In this document: one piece after another, positions 1 through 11,590 of the stretch
How positions within the stretch are numbered: the stretch's first letter is position 1
Layout of the letters: every line of letters begins with the position of its first letter
From: Cristatella mucedo
Taxonomy: Eukaryota > Bryozoa > Phylactolaemata > Cristatellidae
Direction: 5' to 3'
NCBI GenBank assembly: GCA_009760855.2
Contig: WPIO01000002.1
Coordinates: forward strand, 8,348,501 to 8,412,500
DNA length: 64,000 nt
Translations under genes and position numbers: made by a program
Notes under the pieces: generated by a model
Databases searched by the model: none
Seen by the model: the letters and a program-made list of their open reading frames with translations, nothing else
Told to the model about the DNA's origin: nothing

Positions 1-300
1 GCTTCCGCGGTGACGCTCAGAATCAGTCTACTTCCAGACGAAATTGTTGGCTCATTTTAAAAAGAAGTATATACAGACTTTTACGAGGCGCTGGTGAGGT
101 TTGCCGGGCAGTGCAAAAACTGTTTATCCAGTAGCCTAATTTTGGAAAGAAAAAGACAAGCGGTATACTGGTTTGGCTGTTGCGATCGCTGATTGACGAG
201 GTGGCAACATAAAAATGTCACGCTTCCAGCTCGCCCAGCAGCAAGCATCGCCAGCGTGCACTAAATCGACAAGTCGAGTTGACGGCATCGAGCGGTGTTC
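1..300. repeat. fragment of duplicated block B
   Basis: Diverged copy of a segment also found near 8400-8700 and 21590-22000. The shared signature is a stretch near the start about a sequence similar to 'caatctactttcagacgag', followed near 195-260 by a 'ggtggcaa...aatgtcacgc...agctcgcc' pattern. This indicates that the window opens inside a tandemly duplicated region. Alignment was by eye, so the edges are approximate. Confidence 0.45.
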
Positions 301-424
301 AAGTGCATCCACAAATTCACCGCGTGAACATATTTCTTACTGTCAGCTTGCACAACTTGGTTTTTCTGTATGCGAGTAGCAAGCCACAGCAAATGCCATA
401 TTAAGAGAGAGAGCTGGTTTGATT

Positions 425-555
425 CACTGATCAAGGTGCTCGCTAAGACCAAGCTCAAGGTGAATGTATTTAAAGACTGATGCCGTAGGCTCGAGCGCCG
501 AGGCATATGTGAAGCGCCTGTATCTACACAAAGTTATTTTAGAGTGCCATTAAAA
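425..555 (+). mobile_element. degenerate tRNA-derived SINE (SINE-2 family)
   Basis: Contains 'caaggtgctcgc', a B-box-like 'ggctcgagc', and the downstream phrase 'gtgaagcgcctgtat' shared with better copies at 22388 and 61554. A matching copy sits at the equivalent place in block A' (10780-10900), so this insertion probably predates the A/A' duplication. Confidence 0.45.
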
Positions 556-856
556 GTTTATTATTCAATTCACGAGAAATAGAAAGCACGTTATTGAGAG
601 ACAAAGCGTAAGGAAGAATGATGAAAGACGGATAAATGAGAGTGAGAGTGAGAAAGGATAGCTAAGAAAGGGTGTAAGTGAATGTGAGAGTGAGACCTTA
701 GGGTGTTGGGTCTACTGTCAGATATAGGATGGTGTTCAGCCAGCCTAAGTTTAATTTTACTTCAGTACTAGTGAGTGAGAGTGAGGGACAATATGTGAGT
801 AAGTGAGAGTGAAGGCAGCGAAAGAGATATAAAACAGATAGGCTGAAAGAGAGATG

Positions 857-861
<5 letters not shown>

Positions 862-929
<68 letters not shown>
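862..929. repeat. (GA)n microsatellite
   Basis: About 34 uninterrupted GA units, flanked by GAGTGA-rich purine sequence from about 600 to 960. A TA+GA array occupies the equivalent place in block A' at 11478-11590. The open frames across it are artefacts of the dinucleotide repeat. Confidence 0.95.
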
Positions 930-932
<3 letters not shown>

Positions 933-1489
933 AGGAGGGTAGAAGCAAAAGAGAGGAGAACAAGATAGCAGGCAGGTTTAGTAATAATCGAGGTTCATGG
1001 GTATTTTGAAACACCTCCAGACTTCAAAGAGAGTGAGTGGAAAGCAAAGCTCTGCTTAAGATCGAGCCATTGTATGCTTAAAACTATTTTTTGCAAGACC
1101 TACTAACTTGCAAAAGAATGAGCTCACAGAAAAAAAATTAGCCGAACCATACAACTAAGCTGCTCGAATTTAAGCCCATTAAATGTTTCCAATTCAAAGG
1201 CCAGTAAATAATTACATGACTAAAATTATTTGTGAGATAAATATATGCGGTAATTAGACTATAAGCATCAATGTAGCTGAAAAATCCACCCTCATAAGTA
1301 GGAACAGTAAAAAACAAGTGCAATTAAAGTTTAACCTGGGCTACGATAACAAATGCGAATCGTTGATATCATTGCTTTTTGGAATTGTAAGATTCCGTTG
1401 TCAAAATTTTGGATGCGTAAGATTTCATTGTCAAAATGTTTGAAATTAGCTCCGGCTTCCCAGAGTCATTCTTCTTAAAGAATAATAAA

Positions 1490-2110
1490 AATATGTAGTG
1501 CCCTCAGAGAACTTAATATCTCTGTAAAGGCACTGTAAAATTCATTCAAAATAAGTACAAGCGGATGGTTAGTTGTAGCATTCTCAATAAATAACAAAAA
1601 TAACACGGTTTGGGTAGACATCTACAGGTGCGCATGCAATTATGCTAAATGGCAGCATGCCCAGTGTCAGCACGCATAAGCACGTTAAGGACGAATCACG
1701 AGGACCCACGAAATGCCGAGATAAATAGATGGGTTTTTAGTTTCTTTTTAAATAGGACATATCAGTAAATGTCGCGACTAAAGTCTGGAGTGAGTTTCAG
1801 GCTTTGGGTGCATACCAATAGAAGGCATGAGCTCCAAATAATTTGAGATTTGTTCAAGGTATGGCGAACAAATGGATTCCAAAAAAACAGGTATTATGAT
1901 GATAGCCGTCAGCCTGGTGATGGAGTAGATCTGACAGTTAAGCTGGAGTCAAAGAATGAGGGGACCTAAAAGTGAGTGACAAAACCTTCAAGTCTATGCG
2001 TTGCCTGACTTAGTGCCCGTGCAGGTCTGCGAGAAGTGGTGTGATGTGGCGACTATGAAGCTTATGACAGACAAGCTTAGCTACAGAGTTTTTATCCAGC
2101 TATTACTCTC
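1490..2110 (-). mobile_element. CR1/L2-like LINE 3' fragment (LINE-1 family of this window)
   Basis: Minus-strand copy of the 3' end of the most abundant LINE here. The tail near 1495-1530 carries the complement of the 'gttctctgagggcac' end, and the body matches 26350-26990 and 62125-62520. On the minus strand it would read the 'FGDRAFSSYAPKAWNS' segment typical of CR1/L2 endonuclease-RT ORF ends, here heavily mutated. It is absent from the equivalent place in block A' (around 11920), so it was either inserted after that duplication or lost there. Confidence 0.7.
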
Positions 2111-2617
2111 AATTTTCATGCATCACCACTATAAAAATGAGCGGTTATTCTTTGTCGACTGCAATATTCACAAGGTCTTGCTTGTGCCCGTTATAGGTGC
2201 ACTCTTTCTTGTGAGAGAGACCCACTCGGCGAGGCTCGAAGAAACTAACGAATGGCTGAGGGTCAAAAGAGAAAGCACTCGTGCGTGGACTACTAAGGCG
2301 GCAAGAGACTAATTATGGCGATTCCTCTCGACTACTTTGGCTATTCAGTTAGGCAGCTAAGATGGGACAAAGTTCACTTTCGCATGCTAATGGATCTGGG
2401 AGTGCCAAGCTGTGGGTCGCACGTCACTAAGAGGTTGTCCTTGCCATCGGTCGCTGATAGTGTTGTCAACGACCGTCAGATAATCTGACCGTTACGACAA
2501 GCCGGCCGTGCTTAGGCCTGGCTTGGCGCGATCTTCACCCAACTCTTCGTGGGAGAGAGCAGCCGTTGCCGTACAGGCACTTGAGTTTGTGCTAGCCCAG
2601 CGGCCACAAGCAAGCAA

Positions 2618-2625
2618 TATAAATA
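2618..2625 (+). promoter_or_regulatory. TATA box of the secreted helical-protein gene
   Basis: TATAAATA in otherwise GC-rich sequence, 217 bases upstream of the start codon. Initiation about 30 bases downstream would fall near 2645-2655. A strong donor (GTAAGT) at 2662 and an acceptor after a pyrimidine tract at 2820-2821 suggest a short non-coding first exon and a 160-base 5' UTR intron. The motif is seen directly; its use is inferred. Confidence 0.6.
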
Positions 2626-2834
2626 GCTCGTCCTGACTCCAAAGCTGTCACGACGCCACAAGTAAGTGGTGCTGCCGATGCAGTACAAATGGCGACGCGA
2701 GTATCAGAGCATAACCTTTAGAGCTGAGGCGGTTGGGTCAGAAAGCTTCGCGACCCGGTTTCGCAGATCTTCGATCGCCTGGGGCTTTTTTAACAATCCT
2801 TTCAATGCTCGGTCTTTTTAGAACGGTATTGAAG

Positions 2835-5115
2835 ATGCAGACAGCCATCGTGTTCGCCGTGGTCATTGCCAGCGCTTTCGCTGCCGACATCCCCCCATTC
2901 CAGTGCACCAGCAGCAGCTCGTTTGTCTGCAAGTTCCAAGAGATTGGTCACACCATTAAGCACACCGCCGGCGGTCTGGGCGACAAGCTCGCTGATGTTG
3001 GTTTGAACATCCTCGACGCCGTGATCAGCACGGGCACGGACCTGCTCCTCCAGGGCAGCAAGGGTGAGAGCTAGCCACAGCTTTCTGGGCGGCTGTGGCT
3101 CCCAGTCTCCGTTGGCAGGTGGAAGTGTGAAGTTTTATCACGTTTGTTTCATTTGCAGCCGTCCTCGGCACTGTCCATGGCCATCTGTCTGACATCGGCA
3201 AACGCGACCTGCAGATCGCCAGCGCCTTGAGCGACATTGTCCAAAAGGGCAAGCAGTACCTGGAGACCATCGGCCTGAACCTCAAGGTAAGCGCCACCTC
3301 CAAAAGCACGTCCGCGAAGTCAGCTGCAGCAGCTGCTGCAACCTGAGGCCGACGACGTTCACAGCAGCTACGAAACTGACTAGACGCAAGCAGGTGTCCT
3401 CCTGATTACCCTTTCCGCAAACATGGCTTTTTTCAATCTGATGAGTAAGATGGGCAGGAGAGAATAGTGCTGCATCGCATTGCAAGCAGCGGCCGATACT
3501 CACTTAGCCTGCTCCTTTCCACCCCCCTTGCACACAGGGTGACCTCATGGGCACCATTGCCAAGCTGATGGACTTCGCCAGCCAACTGGGCAGCCTGCAG
3601 GTCAGCTACACCTTCGCCGACGACGTCCAAAAGATTATCGGTGAGTGGCATAGGCAGGTGCGATCACCACCATTCCATAGCAATGGCTAGACACTGTGGA
3701 CTGCTAGGGTAGGGCTAGGGCTCACTGGAAAAGTATTATCTAATAGGGCCATGCCATGTACATCCACGTGTGTATCTCACCATGCCACAAAGACTAAGTG
3801 TGTATGCTGTTTTAAATTTTTCATAGTGCATTTAAACGATGAAAAGCTCTGTCTATATATGAGGTAGCTAAAGGACTTCGTTTCATGCAGAAAAAGAGAA
3901 AGTTAGAAACACAAAGTTGAATCAGAATGGCAAATGACAGAGTGAGAAGCTTTAGTAACATGAAAGTAGCAGCTCGTGGTGGCTGGAAGCAATTTGCCAC
4001 GTTCGGAAGTAGAAGAGTTAACGTTGTTGCCTGAAAATTAACTGTCCCTCACTTGAAATTCCCTCACTGTGAAGACTTCTCGTTCACAGATGCCTTCAAG
4101 GCCAAGGCCAGCAACGCTGTCAACCTCATCAAGAACGGCTTGGGAAGCACCATTCAGCAGCTGATCGCCAAGGGTGCTGAGGTGAGCCATCATGCTGCAA
4201 TCCTGGCCTCATCAGCAACACGGGTTGTCCAACTAAGGCATGCTTCTGCCACTAGTTCGTCTGCGACCGGTCGTGCAGTCTTGTTTCCCCTGAGACTTGG
4301 TCACGTTTACTCACAGCTTTCGCACCTTTGGCAGGTACTCGGAGTCGGCAAACGAGGCATCTCCGATGCTCTCGCCGGCGCTGCTAAGTCTCTGTCCGGA
4401 GCTCTCAAGGCCATCACCGATGTTCTGTCTCCTCACGTGCAGACCGTTGTCGACGTAAGCATCTGAGCGCTGCCGTGCTTTTTTTCGGTGAAAGCGGTTA
4501 GATAATAACGATGAAAACAGGAACTGAGCATTTACTCAAACTATTTCGGCAATTAGGGCAAGTCGACCGAGCTGGAACTTGAGCCTCTGACCCCTCCAAC
4601 CTAGAAAACAGCTGCTTGGCATGACAATGTTACGTCCCATTGGTGGTGTCTGCTTTACAACCAAGCCGTACCGATACCCCTGCCCTTTGTCGTTTGCAGC
4701 AAGTGTCCGGCCTTGGCAAGACGCTCGTTGGCCATGCCACCAACCTGGTCAGCGGTGTCAAGGACTCGCTGAGCCAACTTAGCGACAAGCTGAGCGGCCA
4801 CGTCAGCACTCTCCTCGACCACGGCAAGACCCTCGTCCAGCACGGCAAGGACGCCCTCGGCGCCGTCAAGGATGCCGTCTCCGACATTGCCGGTGAGCTG
4901 GTGCTTGTGCTTGAGAACATGCATGCCTCTCGCTAGCTTCCTCATTCGGTCAGCTCCCGAGCTGCTGCTGTTAGGGCGCACGGTACTGAGTGGACTGTGC
5001 CTTTGGCTTTGTAGCCCAGACGCTCAACAATGCCAAGGGATCCCTGCAGGGCGTCATCGGCACCGGCAAGGATGCTCTCGGCGTCATCGTTGACCACGTC
5101 GCCAACGGATACTAA
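2835..5115 (+). CDS. secreted amphipathic-helix protein, 7 coding exons, family not recognised
   Basis: Joined coding exons: 2835-3063, 3159-3286, 3538-3640, 4090-4181, 4335-4454, 4700-4892, 5015-5115, all with GT-AG introns and consistent phases (1,0,1,0,0,1). The sum is 966 bases, or 321 residues plus stop. Residues 1-16 form a signal peptide (MQTAIVFAVVIASAFA, likely cleaved before ADIPPF), followed by two cysteines (C24, C32). The remainder is tryptophan-free predicted amphipathic helix, rich in Ala, Gly, Leu, Val, Asp and Lys. A short motif, x-G-K-[RDTQ]-x-[LI], recurs at least seven times (e.g. IGKRDL, VGKRGI, LGKTLV, HGKDAL, TGKDAL). This resembles the exchangeable apolipoprotein or LEA style of helix rather than a globular enzyme, but I do not recognise the family and assign no function. 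A TATA box lies upstream and a poly(A) signal downstream. Intron 3641-4089 carries an old LINE remnant that is also present in the pseudogene copy. Confidence 0.85.
3790..4050 (-). mobile_element. LINE-2-family 3' remnant in the fourth intron
   Basis: Shares the phrases 'gtagctaaaggacttcgt', 'gtagcagctc' and a following purine-rich tract with 19420-19620 (minus) and 12760-13060 (minus). These are the 3' end of the LINE family whose coding part lies at 40490-41600. Its presence in both the gene and the pseudogene means it inserted before the duplication. Confidence 0.55.
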
Positions 5116-5224
5116 ATAAAGAAGCTCTCTGTCGTCGAGGAATAGTCTCACCATCGCCCTCAATTAGATCTGTTGTTCTTTTGAAATCGAGGCAATATCT
5201 GGCTTTGTAATGGCGGACTGGCAC

Positions 5225-5230
5225 AATAAA
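5225..5230 (+). terminator. poly(A) signal AATAAA
   Basis: Canonical hexamer 110 bases after the stop codon of the secreted-protein gene. A second AATAAA overlaps the region just after the stop (5115-5120). The distal signal is conserved in the pseudogene copy at 14280-14285. Confidence 0.7.
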
Positions 5231-5231
5231 G

Positions 5232-6300
5232 GAGTTGTAACTGGTTAAGGCTCGGAAGGGTTTGCTCTGCTAGCTTCTACCGGCGATGGCATTTTATGGC
5301 TGTTCGGGCGTGGGCACTTCTTGGAAAACCAAATGACAAAGAAAAAAGCAACGAGCTGCGGTATTTGCAAAACGGAAGAGGTTAGATGACATCAAACCAC
5401 TACGGTTTGAGTCTAACCGACGGTGGATTTAGTGCGTCGTTCGGCTTTCACGAACTGCTATACGGCAACAAAAAGTTTATTCTAAAGCGACAGGTTTACT
5501 TGCAGTCATAGAATATCTAGCTTCAATTTGTTGTTACATTTACTTTTGAACAAACGACAGATAAGCTAGCTCTACTGTCGCGAGAAAACTGTTGTTTGCA
5601 GAACGGTCTACTTCCGGCGCTGGATGAAAGAAGTCGGCAGGAGTGGTTGTGGCTGATGCCGGGACCTTTATTGCACTGGCATAACCTTGATCTAGATCTG
5701 CCCTGCAAAATTAAAGTTGCTTTCTAAATCTGCTCAGAAAGCTCTAGGATTTTTGGCAATTGGGCCGTTGTATCTAATTCACAAAATTATATTTTAGTAG
5801 ATAAGGTTAAATAGCAGTTAAGTTTGTCCATTATTTTCCGAGCGATGTCAGCTTTTGGACGAAATCGTGCCACTCGGCACTGCCGCTCGGCAAGCTCAAA
5901 AAGAATTTGAAGACTAGAAATTTGAAAAAGCCTGAAAAGCTTTGAAAATGTGAAAGCTTTCGGCGAGCATGCAGCTCAGCGGCATTAGGCAGCTCAGCGA
6001 AGGGGCTCCGCTCGTCAGGTCACCTATCGAAAGGGAGTTAAATATTTAGCAACAATAAAACTGCCGTTGGTAGTTTAACAGCTACAGCATGGCTAGAAAC
6101 TGACGCTGAGCCGCAGGACGGCGCCGCTCGGGCAACCTGTATCGCGGCTAGTACGTATAAAAAATTAAAATTAAAAGATGTGGCCACTCATTTGATCGAG
6201 CGGATTGAATGCGAGAAGCTGGCACTAGAGCAGCTGTGCGATGCGTTCTTCTCAGCAATTTACTCTACTCAATTCTCAAAACCAGCTGCCTCCGCTTTAC
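5232..6300. repeat. 3' flank of block A, duplicated at 14290-15240
   Basis: No gene seen. Several stretches match the 3' flank of the pseudogene, for example 'agatctgccctgcaaaatt' near 5694 against 'agatctgcgctgcaaaaatt' near 14770, each followed by 'atctgctcagaaa'. The matching flanks on both sides of the two gene copies show a genomic rather than a retrotransposed duplication. Confidence 0.55.
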
Positions 6301-6687
6301 AGTCGCGGTGCACGTGCTGGGATAAAGCATAACTACAGCTCCAATGAGTGGCCATCAGGCCGACTGCCGCTGCTCCTTGGACTGAGCTCGCGACAGGAAC
6401 TACACCTGAACGCGCGGCTGAATCTAGCCGCGACAAGGCCGCTGAAGGCCGCTGCCACAGCAATCGGGTTGCGCCTGGCGCGTGCCAGCATCCTTTTGAA
6501 ACTCGGCACGGCCAGTATCCGCCGATCTTACTTGCACAGTAGTCAGCGGAGGGATTTCAATTTGCCATGAACTTGTTATGCAAAATCTAAATGTCCGAAG
6601 CGAATCACGCCGGACGCGAGCCTTACGTACCACCCTTCTCAGCCCACCTACAAGGATCGTGGGACTCTCCTGAAGGAGAAACTTCCC

Positions 6688-6862
6688 GAGCCGTGATGGC
6701 ACACTAGGTAAGGCGGTTGCTTTCATGACCTCGGTCCTGAGGTCTCGGGTTCGATTCCTGCGGTAGGCGATCCTTTATCGCCACTGCAAGCGGTGGTGAT
6801 AGCCATCAAGGCTCTTCTGTCACTATACAAAAAGAGGCTATTTAAGCAGCTGTTATTTCTTT
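6688..6862 (+). mobile_element. tRNA-derived SINE (SINE-1 family)
   Basis: The head has tRNA-like A- and B-box spacing ('gcacactaggtaaggcgg' and 'gggttcgattcctgcgg'). It is followed by the family body 'tttatcgccactgcaagcgg' and 'aaggctcttctgtcactata'. Four further copies lie at 17897, 21713, 33797 and 36976. The unrelated downstream body and multiple copies rule out a functional tRNA gene. Confidence 0.8.
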
Positions 6863-7089
6863 TAATCAGCACAATGAACAGCCTCCAGAACCAATCTAAA
6901 TTTCGTACGCGGAAAACCGGGAAGTGTGCGCTCGTCACCTAGTAGCGAGGCGCGATGAGACGAGGAGATGGCGACGAAACCCTCGCATACGGGTCCGGAC
7001 AATAGCAGGGGGGAGGGTGGAGGTTGTATTGGACGCACTCAGCCGGGCGGCGTACGTGCGCGTAGCTGTCGAGTAGGCTGCTCCGGAGC

Positions 7090-7249
7090 AAGAAGAGAAG
7101 AGAGATAAGCGAAGAGAAGAGGAGAGAGGGGGAGAGAAGAGGAGAGAAGAGAGAGGCGAGAAGAGAAGAGGAGAGAAGAGAGAGGCGAGAAGAGAAGAGG
7201 AGAGAAGGGGAGAGAAGAGGAGAGAAGAGAGAGGTGAGAAGAGAAGAGA
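7090..7249. repeat. purine-rich minisatellite (GAGAGAAGAG variants)
   Basis: About 160 bases of almost pure purine with a higher-order unit of roughly 30 bases ('gagaggcgagaagagaag' occurs twice). A shorter purine run follows a similar 'gctccggagc' sequence near 12295-12330 in the partner block, so the array probably expanded after duplication. The open frames on both strands come from base composition. Confidence 0.85.
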
Positions 7250-8300
7250 TGACAGCGGCATCGCAAGCCGCCGAACTGGTAGAAAGTCTTCAGCGTGGCG
7301 ACGACTGGGTCATTCGACCCTCGCGGCCATTCACCATCAATTCCAAGCAGTCAGTGGACACTGCTCGCGCCGCCACGAGTTACGACACGCTCACGGGCGG
7401 CGCGCTCGTCAGCACGTCCGGTGGAACGTGCGAGTTCATTTGTGGGCGGGATTGGGCTTAAATGGACCATTTGGCAAATTTTACTATGGTAGGCTCAAAG
7501 GGCGGCAATTTTAGTTTCAGGCCACCTGCTTTAGCCGCGCGTATAGTAGGTTTAGGCTCTCTAAACCAGCACTTGTTCTTGGTGATCGGGAAAGGGCTGA
7601 TACATTTCGCGTAGCTCTTTTGCTAAGATTTAGCCGGTCTTCTGCTAAGCAACTTACTAGCGATCATAGCTTTCCAGTCAAACTATGCAAAGGATTTGAG
7701 AACCGGGTATAGCCACCTTTTAAGTAATCAGCCTCTTTTCCTGCCATCTTGCAAATAAGGTGAATTCTCACAAGCTCAGTGAGATGCAAAACTCCAGTGA
7801 CCCGGGAGGAAGGTACGCTTGGAGAATTTGATGCGAAAAAGCTGAGGTCATCTCAAAAGTCGTTTATTCTTTCCTAGCATATTTTTGCGTCCGTCGGGAA
7901 CTGGATTCTTTATGCATGAGATCAGCCGGTCTGGTTCTAAATCTGCAAGGAATAAGACATAAGATTTTTAGACTAGTTCTATCAACCGTAGGTCAACTCG
8001 GGTGTCGATATAACGATATGAGATGTCAGATAGAAATTACTTCTTTCTCCGCATTTCATCAAAAAACCTGTAATGCATTCACATGTCCGAAACAGGTTAG
8101 TCTTATCCGCCTTCGTTTCCCGTCAGCTGATATGATAACTGGGTGATTTGTCCGAGCCATCTTAGACACCTTTCAGTAGGTCCCTCATTTGCAACACCAG
8201 TTATGTTGTAAAAGCTGTCATTCATTAAAGAGACGCCTATTTGAATTAAGCATTAAGTACGAGCGTCTCTTTTTAAGCTTTTCTGGTTTAGCAGTCTTTT
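7250..8300. other. intergenic, no gene recognised
   Basis: GC-rich up to about 7460, then average composition. Only short open frames without recognisable domains. No matching copy elsewhere in the window was evident. Confidence 0.5.
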
Positions 8301-10450
8301 CAAAATGCATTTGGAAGTTGCTCGTTGTTATGGAAACGTGTCGTTGTCTCCATTGGACCAGCAGACAATCACTCTTGATTAGGTCCGAAGAGCTCCCGTG
8401 GTCGTCCCTCTGAATTACTCAACCTTCAGACGAGAATACTCGTTCGTATTGACAGAAGCCACAGAGAATTTTTAGTGGTGCTGATCAAGCTGACAGGGAG
8501 GTGCGAAAGCTGCGTATCAACAGCTTAATTTTCCTTTGAAAAGACTTTCAGTAAAGCGATTCGACGGTGGCAATCGCCCATTTACGAGCTGGCACTTGAA
8601 AAATGTCAAGCTCCTAGCTCACCAAGCAGCTCAGCTAGCAGTTTTGAATTGACTAGTCTGTTAAAACGCGGCAAGCCGTGTCCCACTGGTGAGATTAATG
8701 CGGTGCCCGTCCGCACTGCTCGCTTTCAGCGAAAAGAACTTAGCCTTTGTCCCAGGTTAGCGAGCCTCTGGTGATGCAGGAGCTACACTAGGTAGGGGTG
8801 TGCCAAGCCAGCGGATGGTATTTGTACTTGCGTACGTTACCTCGGTCAAAGTAAAAGAAATGTTGCCAACCAAATGGTGCGGCTTTCTAAGCTCAATCTG
8901 CATTAATTCTACTGACAACGCTTCGCCAACTGCACCATCTTCACATTGTTTTCCGCGTCCCATCTACATTAAATGCTTATATGCGCCCATACATTTGTGC
9001 AGTTTACTATTGACTGCTGTACCTCACTGCTTGCTGGTCTACTGGCTAGTGCAATCAGGCACTTACAGGTGTTGCAGCTAGGCTTGTCTGTCGTAAGTGT
9101 CGCACATGTCACATGACACCCCTGCTTGTCGACCTGCACTGGCTCCCATTCAAGCAAGTAATCGACTTCAAGATTTGTCACTCACTTTCAGGTCCCATCA
9201 TTCTTTGGCTCTAGCCTACCTATCAGATCTAGTCCCCCACCAGGCTAAGCGTCGTACCACCCACTTTTCGGTAATTAACTGTTTAACTATACCTGGCACA
9301 AACTTCAAATCCTTTGAAGACCGTGCCTTTCGTTCGTATGCTCCCAAAGCCTGAAATTTACTTCCGACTTGCGTCACGACATCCCCTGACTTGGCAACAT
9401 TTAAAAAAATTAAAAAACGCACCTGCTTATCACAAAATTTAGTGGGTCCGTGTGATTCGACCTTTAGGCGCTTATGCGTGCTGACACTGTGCATGCTGCC
9501 TATGTCACCCTTAGCAACATTATTCTCGTTGTTTATTGAGCATGCTACCACTATCCATTCGATCGTTTCTTTTGCAGCAAACGTAAAGCACCTAGAAAGA
9601 GATTGAGTTCGCTCAGTGCGCTTTATCAAGTGTGTTATTATTATTTTATGTTGCATTACACACATTTGTGATGGAACAGATGTACGCTTACGGGTCTTAA
9701 CCTAAATAAACATAAAGAAGAGAAGGCTTTGCTGGGTGCAGTTTTCGTTCGTCAACTCTAGGTCTGGGATAACCAGTACTTTATTATTGAGTAACATCAT
9801 CTTCCTCTAGATCTACAGGATTAAGTTAATATTTACAAGAGTAGTTATTAAAGACACGTTTGCATTCCGAATTTAAGGTAGCTAAGGTTCATGTTTATTT
9901 GCACATATTTTGTGCATTTAGCATTTGTGCATTTTGCTTGCATTTAGTTATGGCCAATAAGGAATAAATAGCATTAATACTTCAAATAATCTATAGGCTT
10001 TTTGTTATACATGATTGCATTGATTTTATAGTAAGCGAAAGTCGTGGAACTACAGTATGATAGAAATGCCCCAAACGTTAACCACCTTATCCTGGGCCAT
10101 TTCAACCATTCGAGGCCATTTCACTACTATCAGATTGTTGCAGTGTACCTCTCTATTTAAACCAATCTCTATAATCCTTTTAAACTAGAGTTTTGCTCCA
10201 ATTCTGTGTTAACCATCATGTGAAATTCTAAACTATATGCTTGGTGTTGCATAGGCATCGTGCACTTCTGACCATTTAGCACGCTGACATTGTTTTTGTG
10301 GAATAGCTGCAAATCACGTTATTTAAGGTGGTAATTTAGCGCCTTGCAAAGTTTGATATACTCCGACCAATCAATTAATGCACACACTCTTTTACCTTAG
10401 CCCTTTTCGGAGGCAACTCATTGCCACCAAATATCGCATGGGAATATTGA
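8300..10450. repeat. duplicated block B (partner at 21480-23450)
   Basis: Collinear matches to 21540-22200 (e.g. 'cagacgagaatactcgttcg' against 'cagacgagaatactcattcg') and to 22680-23440 (e.g. 'gtacctctctatttaaa', and a 'ttagccctt...cggaggc...atcaaatatcg'-type end). This copy carries a LINE-1 3' end (9008-9655). The partner instead carries two SINEs and a GAATTC-rich insertion. No gene is recognised. Confidence 0.7.
9008..9655 (+). mobile_element. CR1/L2-like LINE-1-family 3' fragment
   Basis: Encodes, with frameshifts, the end of a non-LTR ORF: 'LAYLSDLVPHQAKRRTTHFS', then 'FEDRAFRSYAPKA' and a 'LATFKKIKKRT' stretch. It ends in the family tail (about 9590-9650: 'cgcctag...agattgagttc', 'cgctttatcaagtg', ATT-rich end). 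Truncated at the 5' side and not active. Confidence 0.8.
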
Positions 10451-10779
10451 TTCAAAGAAAGTACTATCTGGGCACGAGATTAGAAGTCTTTAAGACTCCA
10501 TCTTGTCTCTCTGAGCCGAGCTTGAATTTAACGCCGCCGAGATGCATCGACCGCCGGTTGGAGAGCTGGCTATGGACAAATATATACTTACGAATCAGAA
10601 ATCTACTCTCTAGAACTGACTTGTCGCTCGACAGCGTCAAGCTGATTGGAAGCGCAGACATAAATTTGATGCATCTCAATATTTGTGAATATGAGCTGGT
10701 ATACGCTGTCGCTGTTTGGGGATAGCCGACCACATCTGACGTTAGGGTGCAAGAGAGACCGCTGGTTTACGCATTGGTA

Positions 10780-10900
10780 AAGATCGCCGCCTCGACCTAA
10801 GTCAGCGTTAATGTATCTGCACTTTGCGGTCGAGGGCTCGAGCCCCGTTATGTATGAGAAGCGCGTACATTAGAGATTAAGAGATATCAGGGCTGTACAA
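10780..10900 (+). mobile_element. degenerate SINE-2 copy at the start of block A'
   Basis: Contains 'gcggtcgagggctcgagccc' and a following 'gagaagcgcgtacat', matching the SINE-2 body. It lies where block A begins with its own SINE-2 copy (425-555). Confidence 0.5.
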
Positions 10901-11472
10901 ATTATTTACATCTTATTTGCTATACAAGATAAATTGATAGTCCACGATTAGCAGATAGCGGTTAAGTGAAGCAACTGAGGTATATTGAAAATATGATGAA
11001 TGAGAACGAAAGTGAGTGAAGATTAAAGAGAAATTAAGTATTTAAGAGAGCTCCAAAGGTCTTGGCCCGATTGCAAGGTGCTTGCAGTGAACCACTTAAG
11101 TTGGTTAGCATGAGTACTCCACCACACAATTTCCTCATAAGCACTTCACTTTTACTCGTTGCCCGTTGTATATATATATTATATAACAATACAGGCAGAC
11201 GCATGCTTGAATTTTCTCATCGACACCATTTAGATGTTTTTGTGGTCCAAAATTCGTAGAAGCCAGATATGGACTTGTCGTATGTATTTTTGTGTTTTTT
11301 TCGCTTTAAGTATGTGTGGGTGTTGAGCCGGCCCACAATTAATTTTTACTTTAGTACTAGTGAGCGAGAGTGAGGGACAGTGCGTGTGAAAGAGATTTAA
11401 GAAATTAAATTAGCAAATTTATGAAAGAAAAGAGAGTGAGATAGAGAGAGTGAGATATATTTTTATTTTTAT

Positions 11473-11477
<5 letters not shown>

Positions 11478-11525
<48 letters not shown>

Positions 11526-11526
11526 T

Positions 11527-11588
<62 letters not shown>

Positions 11589-11590
11589 TA
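11478..11590. repeat. compound (TA)n-(GA)n microsatellite
   Basis: TA run 11478-11508, then imperfect GA to about 11590 with GTGAGACA interruptions. It is the counterpart of the (GA)n array at 862-929 in block A. Confidence 0.95.

Noticed and set aside
6700-6775. tRNA-like sequence with A and B boxes
   Set aside because: The same head occurs in several copies attached to an unrelated body, so it is a SINE and not a tRNA gene.
10378-10725. 115-codon open frame after block B
   Set aside because: No domain or signal recognised. Its first part lies in duplicated non-coding sequence whose partner (23380-23440) does not keep the frame.
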